A stretch of 64,000 nt of DNA from Pelagibius marinus (GTDB lineage Bacteria; Pseudomonadota; Alphaproteobacteria; Kiloniellales; Kiloniellaceae). A program made the translations under genes and the position numbers. The notes under the pieces were generated by a model, which was not told where the DNA came from, searched no databases, and saw only the letters and a program-made list of their open reading frames with translations. Of the stretch, positions 36,932-45,090 are shown piece after piece. Location of the stretch: the NCBI RefSeq assembly GCF_014925385.1, contig NZ_JACSDK010000018.1:124001-188000 (forward strand), given 5' to 3'. The first letter of the stretch is position 1, and the number at the start of each line of letters is the position of its first letter.

Positions 36932-37012
36932 CTATCGAACATCCGTTATGACTGTTGGTCGCAACCCAGAAATAGCGCAGCCAAAGCGACGGCGCCGCGC
37001 TTCATTGCCTGC

Positions 37013-37219
37013 TCACGGAAGAGACCAGCCTATGAAGATGATGGCGGCGCCCGCCGCGAAGGGCACCCAGAAGATTCGCAGAGCCTCTTTGTTCAGCCAT
37101 TTCATGGACTGCTTGGCGTTTGAGGTGTGCCAGGCTTTCGCCATGGCCTGCAGGTAAATCCAGAACAGCAGGGCCCCGACGGAAACAGCGGCTCCCGACA
37201 GCATCAGGAAAAGACGCAT
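37013..37219 (-). CDS. Small two-helix membrane protein, copy B
   Basis: 68 residues from ATG 37219, paralogue of the 36725-36931 product. First helix MRLFLMLSGAAVSVGALLFW, loop AWHTSNAKQSMKWLNKEA, second helix IFWVPFAAGAAIIFIGW. The loop of this copy is more basic (KQSMKWLNK) where copy A is acidic (SYEWLTEEA), which would suit a paired complex. An upstream extension of the frame runs through the Lrp remnant and is not believed. It lies 81 bases upstream of copy A. Confidence 0.72.
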   Translation of the reverse strand: MRLFLMLSGAAVSVGALLFWIYLQAMAKAWHTSNAKQSMKWLNKEALRIFWVPFAAGAAIIFIGWSLP

Positions 37220-37253
37220 CACTTTGTATTCCGGTTCTGTTGTCGGCGGAAGC

Positions 37254-37348
37254 TCATGAGACGGCCGCTTGTGCCGGGCCGCCCGTCGTCTCCAGCGGCA
37301 GCGAGTGGGGTGTACGTCACCTGGCGCAGGGCGAGGGAGGAGTCGATG
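37254..37348 (-). pseudogene. 3' remnant of a second Lrp/AsnC gene
   Basis: Read on the minus strand this matches the last 25-30 codons of the intact Lrp gene at 41854-42327: IDSSLALRQVTYT, then after a one-base indel HSLPLETTGG, then PAQAAVS and a stop at 37254. Over about 70 bases there are six mismatches and one indel against 41861-41930. The intact gene stops right after ETTGG, this copy runs seven codons further, so the ends come from different alleles. No start or DNA-binding domain remains. Confidence 0.8.
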
Positions 37349-37507
37349 ACGATCTTCGCTTCGGCAATTCTCCTTTAGATAGTATTTAAGAAATTCCATT
37401 CTACCATCTCAACCCTAAAGCGAGTTCGAGGTTGATATCCTTTCGTAACCTGTAGCACGATGTTGCTGCACTTGGCGCCTGCGATTCCTCTTCGCTGGAG
37501 AGTCTCG

Positions 37508-38740
37508 ATGGCTGAGCCTGCCCAACCGATCGCAAGAAGGTCCGGACGCTGGATCTATTTTATCGGGATCCTCGGTTTCCTCGCCTATGCGGGTTGGATC
37601 ATGGCTCCTTATCTGCGCTCCATCATCGTCCGGGATGCCACGGTGACGACGTGGTTGAACTGGTCCACCGCTCCTATCGAAGGCACGATCACCTGGCAGT
37701 CCTCCGGTGTCGAACAAAAGGTCGGTGCCGACGGTGTCATCGCCCGCATCGAGAACGTGTACATGAGTCGCCATGCGCTGGAGGAACATGGTCTCCGCAT
37801 TAAACTGGTGCAGGCCAAGGTGGATCAGCTCAAGGCCTATCTCGAAGATATCAAACAGTTGGATCGGGAGCGTGCCGATCTGAAAGGAGACTACGCCGAT
37901 ACATTTCGTGCTCAGTTGGATGCCGAAATTGCGAGCTTGAAGCGCAAGATCAAGGTGAATAACGACCGGCTCGTTCTGATGCGTGACATCGCGGCGCGCA
38001 AGGTGAAATTGTTGAACAAAGGATTGGTCTCGGAAATCGTCACGCACGAGGATGCGATCAGGGTCTCGGACCTGGAGTTCTATCTCGCAGAGCTGCAAGA
38101 ACGCCTGGACCAGGCCCAGGTCCGCCGTCAAGCCGCCGACAAAGGCGTGTTCATTGACCAGAATGGAGAAGATCCGGCCTGGGTTCGAGGCTCGCGTCTG
38201 GAACTCAAGCTGGAAAAGAAGCGGGCCCGCCTCGAGTTGAGAGAAGCGGAGGTGGAGCTGACTGAAGTGCAGTTGGATGCCGAGGAAAAGCAGAGAGACT
38301 TCGACAGGATGAGCGGGGCCAGCATCAGCGTGCCGCCGGGCAGTATTCTATGGAGTCAGCCTGTGGCGGGGGGCGCTGCGGTGGTGAACGGCCAATCCGT
38401 GGCCGCGTGGCTCGACTGTTCGGTCCTGATGATAGACGTGCCACTCGCTGATCCCGAGGTCTCGCTGATAAAGATGGGCATGGAGGCGGATGTCATCCTG
38501 GAAGGCGAAAGCAAGACTCGCAGGGCAAAGACGATTCTAACCCGGGGTTCAGCTTCGACCCTTGGAAGCACGGACCTTGCGGCGGTCGCCAAAGGCCGCC
38601 GCGATGGCGTGGCGCAGGTTCTGCTCGATTTCTCTCATGAGGCTGAGAGCTTCGAGGAGTGTCCGGTCGGTCTTGCCGCTTATGTGGACTTTGTCGACAT
38701 TGGCCTCATCGACGTAATCAGAGCACGCCTGCGGCTCTAG
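37508..38740 (+). CDS. HlyD-like membrane fusion protein
   Basis: 410 residues from ATG 37508, behind CTGGAGAG. One N-terminal membrane helix (about 16-38, WIYFIGILGFLAYAGWIMAP), a lipoyl-type half (IEGTITWQSSGVEQKVGADG), a long coiled coil (about 85-275, rich in Lys/Glu/Gln/Leu), and a beta-barrel-like C-terminal domain (VPLADPEVSLIKMGMEADVI). This is the adaptor plan of HlyD-type exporters, but no exporter or outer channel is adjacent; instead two CDF-like membrane proteins follow at 17 and 26 bases. In some polysaccharide systems HlyD-like proteins act without an exporter. Confidence 0.75.
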   Translation: MAEPAQPIARRSGRWIYFIGILGFLAYAGWIMAPYLRSIIVRDATVTTWLNWSTAPIEGTITWQSSGVEQKVGADGVIARIENVYMSRHALEEHGLRIKLVQAKVDQLKAYLEDIKQLDRERADLKGDYADTFRAQLDAEIASLKRKIKVNNDRLVLMRDIAARKVKLLNKGLVSEIVTHEDAIRVSDLEFYLAELQERLDQAQVRRQAADKGVFIDQNGEDPAWVRGSRLELKLEKKRARLELREAEVELTEVQLDAEEKQRDFDRMSGASISVPPGSILWSQPVAGGAAVVNGQSVAAWLDCSVLMIDVPLADPEVSLIKMGMEADVILEGESKTRRAKTILTRGSASTLGSTDLAAVAKGRRDGVAQVLLDFSHEAESFEECPVGLAAYVDFVDIGLIDVIRARLRL

Positions 38741-38756
38741 GAGGGCCGACCGAGCC

Positions 38757-39680
38757 ATGGCCGGAGCACCGACCCCCGAGCAAATAGCTAAGGAGAGAGC
38801 GGTCCTCTATACGGCTCTGGCCGATCTCTCGATTCTCGTGCTCCAGATTATTTTCGCTACGCTGACAAGGTCGCTCTCTCTGCTGAGTGAGGCGATCCGC
38901 GTCGGACTCATGCTTACCATCGAGTTCTATACATATTTCGTCCTCAGGGCTGTGCATCGGGGGCGCCTGGGAAAGTTTCGTTTCGGAATCGGTCAGCTTG
39001 AGCAGATGTGCAATCTGGTGATCGGCGCGTGCCTGGTGCTCAGCGGTCTGTGGGTTGCTCAGGAGGTGGTCCGGGCGATCCTGCTCGGAGAAGCGGCCGC
39101 GAGTCCTCTTGGCCTGGCAACCGCTGCGGTTATCAACGGCATAAACCTGACCATTAACGTCCTGGGCTGGTTCGCCATGGTTTCGGCGGCACGGCCCGAC
39201 GACTCGGCGATCTTCAGCGCACAGTTGCGCGCGCGTACGGTAAAGTTACTTTCCTCGATCATTGTCCAAACAACAATGACCGCTGCCGCCTTGGCGAAGG
39301 ACCCGCTGGTTGCGGCCTGGCTCGACGGGCTTGGCGCGTCGTTTGTCGGAGTACTGATGGTCGCCATTGGGGCCCGGATGGTCTGGAGTTGCCTGCCGGA
39401 TCTGCTCGACCGTGCGGTTCAAGCGGAGCTTTCAGTCAGCATCGACTCGATTCTGGATGAGGCAAAAGCCGGTACCCTTGGAATCGCGCAGCGAAGAACC
39501 CGTCGTGCCGGAAGTTTTCCTCATATCGAACTCACTCTGTCGACGACGGGCTGCGTCTGGGTCAGTGATTTCCTGGAACGCGCCGGCGAACTCGAGACCC
39601 GATTGCGCAGCCAGATTCCCGACGCCGATATCACGATCGCAGTTCATGAAACCGGCAGCACGGGCCTCGAGTCGAACTAG
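38757..39680 (+). CDS. CDF-like membrane protein, first of a pair
   Basis: 307 residues, six predicted membrane helices then a cytoplasmic domain, the plan of cation diffusion facilitators. GKFRFGIGQLEQ matches the CDF segment YGxGKxE, and PDLLDRAVQ matches the usual end of the membrane part. The canonical helix-2 acidic ligand region reads SEAIRVGLM instead of SDAxHSxxD, and the helix-5 His (H-x3-D) is replaced by Ala before the Asp of AAWLDGLG. Metal transport in the normal way is therefore doubtful. It starts 17 bases after the HlyD-like gene. Confidence 0.72.
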   Translation: MAGAPTPEQIAKERAVLYTALADLSILVLQIIFATLTRSLSLLSEAIRVGLMLTIEFYTYFVLRAVHRGRLGKFRFGIGQLEQMCNLVIGACLVLSGLWVAQEVVRAILLGEAAASPLGLATAAVINGINLTINVLGWFAMVSAARPDDSAIFSAQLRARTVKLLSSIIVQTTMTAAALAKDPLVAAWLDGLGASFVGVLMVAIGARMVWSCLPDLLDRAVQAELSVSIDSILDEAKAGTLGIAQRRTRRAGSFPHIELTLSTTGCVWVSDFLERAGELETRLRSQIPDADITIAVHETGSTGLESN

Positions 39681-39705
39681 GTGGGAGTCTGATGGAGCAA
39701 GAACC

Positions 39706-40587
39706 ATGAATGCCGGGACGTTCCTGCGGATTGCCGATTTTGGGTTTGCGGCGCTGTTACTGGCGGTGGCGCTGATTTCGAACTCGTTGAGCCTTATCGG
39801 CCTATCCCTTGCCGGCTTGGCGCTGGCCACCCGCGAGACCTTGCTGGTTTCCCTTTCACGCAGACTGCAGGGGGACTCCTCGCGTCACTTTCAGTATGGC
39901 CCTGGCAAGGCGGTCCAGGCCGGCAACTTGGGCATCGCCTTGTGCACGATCCTTGCCGGCGTCTGGCTCGCGGGTGAATCTTTCGGTGTCATCGTATCTG
40001 GTTTCAATGAGATAACTCCCTTTGGTTTCGCCCTTGTGGCGACCTCAAATGCGCTTGTTGCGCTCTGGCACGGCATTCTGGTCTACGCACATGTCGCGCC
40101 CGACGATCAGGCGAAGCGGATCCTGCTCAGCCGGCGCCGCCGTCTTTTCGTTTTGCTTGTCGCTGTCCAGATCTTTCTGACCACCGCCGTCTTGGCGAAG
40201 GATCTGGAGGTTGCGTTCTGGGTCGATGTTCTCGGCGCGGCCGTCGTTTCGTCGATCGTTGTCGCTTCCGCCTTAAGGCAGGCCTGGAATTGCGTGTGCG
40301 ATCTGATTGACCATCCCCTGGACGGCGAGCGGGAGGCGGCTCTCATGGCATTGCTATATCGGGAGGGCATTCAGCCGGCGGAACTCGCCGAACTGCGCAC
40401 GCGCTGTTGCGGACATCAGGTCTTCGCCGAGGTAACTTTGCGCTTGCTGGAACCAATGCCGATCGAAGAAGCCCATCAACGGCTTGCAGGTCTTCGGCGG
40501 GCGTTGGAGGGCGCGGTGATGGACCTTGACCTTGTAATCAAACTGCAGGGACCTGCGCCATCCACGCAGACTTCCGGTGGGAGCTGA
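39706..40587 (+). CDS. CDF-like membrane protein, second of a pair
   Basis: 293 residues from ATG 39706 after GATGGAGC. The frame is open upstream into the first CDF-like gene, but the start fits the first membrane helix (FLRIADFGFAALLLAVALIS). QYGPGKAVQAGN matches the CDF YGxGKxE region, and CDLIDHPLDGER the end of the membrane part. As in its partner, helix 2 lacks the acidic ligand (SLIGLSLAGLALA) and helix 5 has Ala in place of His (VAFWVDVLG). The two proteins may form a heterodimer with the HlyD-like protein. Confidence 0.72.
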   Translation: MNAGTFLRIADFGFAALLLAVALISNSLSLIGLSLAGLALATRETLLVSLSRRLQGDSSRHFQYGPGKAVQAGNLGIALCTILAGVWLAGESFGVIVSGFNEITPFGFALVATSNALVALWHGILVYAHVAPDDQAKRILLSRRRRLFVLLVAVQIFLTTAVLAKDLEVAFWVDVLGAAVVSSIVVASALRQAWNCVCDLIDHPLDGEREAALMALLYREGIQPAELAELRTRCCGHQVFAEVTLRLLEPMPIEEAHQRLAGLRRALEGAVMDLDLVIKLQGPAPSTQTSGGS

Positions 40588-40630
40588 CAGGCGAACATGA
40601 AGCGCAGGACCTAGGGGCGGGGCCTTCTGG

Positions 40631-41734
40631 TCAAGGCCGTTTGCGCAGAACGACGGTCAGGTTCCAGAGCTCGAACCTGTACTTACCCGGGTGCTCGCGG
40701 TAGAGGGCCTCGAAGCGACGGTAGAACTCCTCCGCCAGGCTGTCCGCCTCTTCGACGTCATTGGCTGCCGGACCGAAGAGCTGCGTGCGAAGCGTGGTGT
40801 CGGCGAAGGCGCGCATGTAGCCGGTGTACTTTCGGGCGTAGGCGGCCGGGTCGCCGATCAGGGCCCCGAAGACGTCATCTGCATTGGCCGGCGCGGGCTT
40901 TACCGATACCTCTTTGATCTCAAACGCTTTCGAGAGGACAGGATCCGACTCGATCGGGTCCCTTGCGTCCTTCTCGGTCTGGAACCAGAGCGCAAAAACG
41001 AAGCGATCGAGACTGGCCTTGTCGAGCAGCCCTTCATCGGCCATCGACTGCGCCGCGGCCTGGATTGCGCGGTAGATGCCGCGTCCCGACGCGGCCGCGC
41101 CGTTGGCCTCGTCGGCATCCGGGACCGATCCGAGTGTGGACACGAGCAGATGGCCGCCCGGCCGCAGTTCCTGTGCCCTGAGCTGAAGGAAGCGAACCCA
41201 GTCACTGCGTGCCAGTGTCGCCATCTTCCGGCGCGCCTCGCCCTGCAGATCGGCGAACCAGATGCTGCCGGGAGCGTCGAGATGGACCGCATGGGAGAGC
41301 CAGTGGCTTGCGGCGAAACAGGTCGCCAGATTGACCGATTCATCCGACACCATCCGGTCATAGAATGACCCCACTGCAGCTTCCGCTCGGATGCAGGTCC
41401 GGCCTTCGAGGTAGCCCTCCGGGCCGCAAAGGAGTGTGAACAAGGTGTTCCAGTCGTTTCCGGGCTGGTCCAGGTGGCACACGGCGACAGGTCCGTCGCC
41501 CTCCACTTCGCGATAGGCCTCGATCGCCGAGCGGGCGACGTTGATCGTGCTGAGGCCCGGTCCGCACCCATAGTCGGCTATTCTGAACTCCGGCCGGACC
41601 GGACCGATATTCTGGACAAGCTTGCGGATTGTGGCGGCGTGGTTGGCCACCATGGACTGCTGCGCCGAGGAATGCGCATTGTAGTCAACCATGCCCTCGG
41701 TGGAGCGGTTTGAAAGCGTCTGATCGTCCTGCAT
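40631..41734 (-). CDS. SABATH-like carboxyl methyltransferase
   Basis: 367 residues from ATG 41734 (GTG 41755 is an alternative). It shows the SABATH order known from plant salicylate/jasmonate methyltransferases: YNAHSSAQQSMVANHAATIR near the N terminus, the SAM loop IADYGCGPGLSTI, the DQPGNDWNTLF segment, then GSFYDRMVSDESVN and FAASHWLS, where plants have GSFYxRLFPxxSL and SSYSLMWLS. The family uses S-adenosylmethionine to methylate small carboxylic acids or N atoms. The substrate is unknown. It faces away from the CDF pair and lies next to the Lrp gene. Confidence 0.82.
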   Translation of the reverse strand: MQDDQTLSNRSTEGMVDYNAHSSAQQSMVANHAATIRKLVQNIGPVRPEFRIADYGCGPGLSTINVARSAIEAYREVEGDGPVAVCHLDQPGNDWNTLFTLLCGPEGYLEGRTCIRAEAAVGSFYDRMVSDESVNLATCFAASHWLSHAVHLDAPGSIWFADLQGEARRKMATLARSDWVRFLQLRAQELRPGGHLLVSTLGSVPDADEANGAAASGRGIYRAIQAAAQSMADEGLLDKASLDRFVFALWFQTEKDARDPIESDPVLSKAFEIKEVSVKPAPANADDVFGALIGDPAAYARKYTGYMRAFADTTLRTQLFGPAANDVEEADSLAEEFYRRFEALYREHPGKYRFELWNLTVVLRKRP

Positions 41735-41853
41735 GAGGGCATCCCCATCGACCACTTTCGGGTTTCTATCGTGATCCTATCGGCAAATACTGCCCCTTAC
41801 TTGACGGTGCGCCCAGCACAAAGGAAAGCAGCCTTCTGTGGCCCGGCGGCTGA

Positions 41854-42327
41854 TCAGCCGCCGGTCGTCTCCAGCGGCAGGGAGTTGGTGTACTTCACCT
41901 GGCGCAGGGCGAAGGAGGACTCGATGGAGGCGACGTTCTCCACCCGGGTCAGCTTGGTCTTGAGGAAGCGCTCGTAGGCGGCCAGGTCGGCGGTGGCCAC
42001 GCGCAGCAGGTAGTCGCGGGTGCCGGTCATGAGATAGCACTCCAGAACCTCTGGGTAGCTGCTCACCTCGGCTTGGAAACGGTCCAGGTCCTCCTCGTGC
42101 TGGCGCTCCAGCTTGATGGAGATGAAGACCGAGACCGGCAGGCCAACGGCATCCTGATTCAAGAGCGCGACATAGCGGTTGATGACCCCGGCCTCCTCCA
42201 GGAGGCGCACCCGGCGCAGGCAAGGGGAAGGGGAGAGCCCGACCCGCTCGGCCAGTTCCACGTTGGAGAGCCGGCCATTGGCCTGCAGGGCGTCGAGGAT
42301 CTTGCGGTCGATGGCGTCCAGTTTCAT
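41854..42327 (-). CDS. Lrp/AsnC-family transcriptional regulator
   Basis: 157 residues from ATG 42327 (MKLDAIDRKILDALQANGRL). The N-terminal helix-turn-helix reads SNVELAERVGLSPSPCLRRV; the C-terminal RAM domain has ECYLMTGTRDYLLRV, the ligand/dimer region. Lrp-type proteins respond to amino acids. It is divergent from the AceE-like gene with a cluster of TGGCAT palindromes between, so it probably controls that gene and itself. A broken second 3' end of this gene lies at 37254-37348. Confidence 0.93.
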   Translation of the reverse strand: MKLDAIDRKILDALQANGRLSNVELAERVGLSPSPCLRRVRLLEEAGVINRYVALLNQDAVGLPVSVFISIKLERQHEEDLDRFQAEVSSYPEVLECYLMTGTRDYLLRVATADLAAYERFLKTKLTRVENVASIESSFALRQVKYTNSLPLETTGG

Positions 42328-42330
42328 GGC

Positions 42331-42431
42331 TGGCATATTATGCCATTCCATGCCGCGATGGATAGGTGATAATGCCAGTTTATTCACGAAAAATGGCGTA
42401 TTTGGCATGAAATGCCAGAGAAATTGGCGTA
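42331..42431. promoter_or_regulatory. Lrp-type operator cluster between lrp and the AceE-like gene
   Basis: Perfect palindromes TGGCATA-T-TATGCCA (42331-42345) and TGGCAT-GAA-ATGCCA (42403-42417), plus partial sites AATGCCAG (42372-42379), TGGCGTAT (42394-42401) and TGGCGTATT (42425-42433). The first touches the lrp start codon, the last lies about 40 bases before the AceE-like start. Repeated half-sites across a divergent promoter are usual for Lrp/AsnC proteins. Confidence 0.75.
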
Positions 42432-42470
42432 TTCTCATCCTGAGCCGCCCTTCAAACCGGGAAATCCGCC

Positions 42471-44876
42471 ATGGCGACCATCGACAACCGCCACCTGAAG
42501 ATGCTGGAAGCGCTGGAGAAGAAGGTTCTCTGGCTGTCTTCCTGGACCATCCACAACGCCAACCACATCCGTCCCAAGGGCCCAGGGCGTGAGGTGAAGG
42601 TCGGCGGCCATCAGGCCTCCAGCGCCTCCCTGGCCACGCTGATGACGGCGCTCTATTTCGACGTGCTGCGGCCGGCCGACCGGGTGGCGGTGAAGCCGCA
42701 CGCCAGCCCGGTGTTCCACGCCATCCAGTATCTGTTGGGCAACCAGACGCGCGACAAGCTGGAGAACTTCCGCGGCTTCGGCGGCGCCCAGTCCTATCCC
42801 TCGCGCACCAAGGACGGCGACGACGTCGACTTCTCCACCGGCTCGGTCGGCCTCGGCGTGGCGATCACCTCCTTCGCTTCCATGGTGCAGGACTACGTGC
42901 GCGAGAAGGGCTGGTCGAAAAACCGTGCCGAAGGCCGCATGGTGGCGCTGGTCGGCGACGCGGAGCTGGACGAGGGCAACATTTACGAAGCCCTCATGGA
43001 GGGCTGGAAGCACGACCTGCGCAACACCTGGTGGGTGATCGACTACAACCGGCAGAGCCTGGACGCGGTGGCGAGCAAGAACCTCTACGGCCAGTTCGAC
43101 AAGCTGTTCCGCTCCATGGGCTGGGAGGTCATCACCATCAAGTACGGCCATCTGCTGCAGGCCGCTTTCAAGGAGCCGGGCGGCGAGAAGCTGCGCCAGT
43201 GGATCGACGACTGCCCCAACCAACTCTACTCGGCGCTGACCTTCCAGGGCGGCGCGGCCTGGAGAAAACGTCTCTTGGATGACCTGGGCGATCAGGGACC
43301 GGTCACGGCCCTGATCGAAAGCCGCAGCGACGACGACCTGGCGCGCCTCATGACCAACCTCGGCGGCCACGACCTGCCGGCGGTGCTGGAGGCCTTTCAC
43401 TCGGTCGACCATGACCGTCCGGTCTGCTTCATCGCCTACACGGTGAAGGGCTACGGCCTGCCGCTGGCCGGCCATAAGGACAACCACGCCGGCCTGATGA
43501 CGCCGGAGCAGATGGAGAGCTTCCGCGTCTCCCTGGGCGTGCGCGAAGGCCACGAGTGGGAGCCCTTCGAGGCCATGGCACCGGCGAAGAAGGACGTCGA
43601 AGCCTTCCTCAAGGCAGTGCCCTTCAACGCCGAGGGTCGGCGGCGCTACGACGCGGCCTCGGTGGAGGTGCCCGCCAAGCTGGCGACGCCGGAAGGCGAC
43701 GTCATGTCGACCCAGGAAGGCTTCGGCAAGATCCTCAACGAGATCGCCCGCGGGAAGTCCCAGCTCGCCGAGCGCATCGTGACCACCTCGCCGGACGTCA
43801 CCGTCTCCACCAACCTGGGGCCCTGGGTGAATCGCCGCGGCCTGTTCAGCCGCACACCGCTGGCCGACACCTTCCGCGACCAGCAGGTGCCCTCGGCGCA
43901 GAAATGGATGATGTCGCCGGAAGGCCAGCACATCGAACTCGGCATCGCCGAGATGAACCTCTTCCTGCTGCTGGGCGCGCTGGGGCTGTCGCATTCGCTG
44001 TTCGGCGAGCGCCTGCTGCCGATCGGCACGCTCTACGATCCCTTCATCCAGCGCGGCCTGGATGCGCTGAACTACGCCTGCTACCAGGACGCCCGCTTCA
44101 TCCTGGTGGCCACCCCCTCGGGCGTCACCCTGGCCCCGGAAGGCGGCGCGCACCAGTCGGTGTCCTCGCCGCTCATCGGGCTGGCCCAGGACGGCCTGGC
44201 CTCCTTCGAGCCGGCCTTCGTCGACGAACTCGCGACCATTCTCGGCTGGTCCTTCGACTACCTGCAGCGGAACGGCGAGGGTGAGCCCTCCGGGCCCTGG
44301 CTGCGCGACGAGAAGGGCGGCTCGGTCTACCTGCGCCTTTCCACAAGGCAGCTGGAACAGCCCAAGCGGGCCATCGACGACGACCTCTCGGCCGACATCA
44401 TCAACGGCGCCTACTGGCTGCGCCGGCCCGGGCCGAACTGCGAGGTGGTCATCGCCTACCAGGGCGTGGTGGCCGAGGAAGCCATCGCCGCGGCCGGGCT
44501 CATCGCCGAGGATCGCCGCGACGTCGGCGTGCTGGCGGTGACCTCCGCCGACCGACTTAGTGCGGGTTGGCATGCCGCCGAGCGGGCGCGCCAGGAAGGC
44601 GACGTGAACGCGCGCTCACACATCGAGAACCTGCTGGCGCCCATCGACCGCGACGCCGGGCTGGTGACGGTGCTGGACGGCCATCCGACCACGCTGTCCT
44701 GGCTGGGTTCGGTGCGCGGCCACCGGGTGCAGGCCCTGGGCGTCGAGCACTTCGGGCAGACCGGCACGGTGCAGGACCTCTACGGCCACCACCGCATCGG
44801 CACCGAGGCCATCGTCGCCGCGGCCAACGCCGCCTCGGCGGGGCGGCCGATCCGCTACCTAAGGGCGGTGCCGTAA
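42471..44876 (+). CDS. AceE-like (homodimeric) 2-oxo acid dehydrogenase E1 / transketolase-family enzyme
   Basis: 801 residues, shorter than typical AceE (about 890). It has transketolase-type thiamine-diphosphate domains: GHQASSASLATLMTALYFDV, GDAELDEGNIYEALMEG with a following DYNRQSLD (the TPP-binding GD-x-N type motif), HIELGIAEMNLFLLLGALGL in the pyrimidine domain, and a C-terminal transketolase fold. The close relative MdeB of Pseudomonas (2-oxobutyrate, methionine breakdown) is also paired with an Lrp-type regulator, so an amino-acid-derived 2-oxo acid is a likely substrate. No E2 or E3 gene is adjacent. Confidence 0.82.
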   Translation: MATIDNRHLKMLEALEKKVLWLSSWTIHNANHIRPKGPGREVKVGGHQASSASLATLMTALYFDVLRPADRVAVKPHASPVFHAIQYLLGNQTRDKLENFRGFGGAQSYPSRTKDGDDVDFSTGSVGLGVAITSFASMVQDYVREKGWSKNRAEGRMVALVGDAELDEGNIYEALMEGWKHDLRNTWWVIDYNRQSLDAVASKNLYGQFDKLFRSMGWEVITIKYGHLLQAAFKEPGGEKLRQWIDDCPNQLYSALTFQGGAAWRKRLLDDLGDQGPVTALIESRSDDDLARLMTNLGGHDLPAVLEAFHSVDHDRPVCFIAYTVKGYGLPLAGHKDNHAGLMTPEQMESFRVSLGVREGHEWEPFEAMAPAKKDVEAFLKAVPFNAEGRRRYDAASVEVPAKLATPEGDVMSTQEGFGKILNEIARGKSQLAERIVTTSPDVTVSTNLGPWVNRRGLFSRTPLADTFRDQQVPSAQKWMMSPEGQHIELGIAEMNLFLLLGALGLSHSLFGERLLPIGTLYDPFIQRGLDALNYACYQDARFILVATPSGVTLAPEGGAHQSVSSPLIGLAQDGLASFEPAFVDELATILGWSFDYLQRNGEGEPSGPWLRDEKGGSVYLRLSTRQLEQPKRAIDDDLSADIINGAYWLRRPGPNCEVVIAYQGVVAEEAIAAAGLIAEDRRDVGVLAVTSADRLSAGWHAAERARQEGDVNARSHIENLLAPIDRDAGLVTVLDGHPTTLSWLGSVRGHRVQALGVEHFGQTGTVQDLYGHHRIGTEAIVAAANAASAGRPIRYLRAVP

Positions 44877-44890
44877 CTTGCTCCTTTGGC

Positions 44891-44994
44891 GTCCCGGGGC
44901 TTGACCCCGGGACCCATTGGCATTCACCCCGAGACGAATTGCTGCGGGCCATTGTGCGGATAGGGCACTGGGTCCCGGCAACAAGTGCCGGGAC
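44891..44994. repeat. Palindromic intergenic repeat, copy 1
   Basis: Two hairpins: GTCCCGGGG-CTTGA-CCCCGGGAC (44891-44913) and GTCCCGGCA-ACAAG-TGCCGGGAC (44972-44994). The second is the same as in copy 2 at 47630-47652 apart from the loop. It fills the gap between the AceE-like gene and the AhpD-like gene. Confidence 0.8.
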
Positions 44995-45090
44995 GACGAC
45001 TGAGCGGAAGTCGAGGGTACACCCGAAGCATCCACGGGACCGCCAACCGCTGGTGGCTCAACGGCCTTTCCGAACCTTCCGCTGTTCCCC

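Noticed and set aside
28333-41853. Integrase- or transposase-borne island
   Set aside because: No integrase, transposase, tRNA end or terminal repeat is visible; only the two gene-end scars mark borders.
42435-44573. 712-codon open frame on the minus strand
   Set aside because: Antisense shadow of the AceE-like gene, which has full family motifs.
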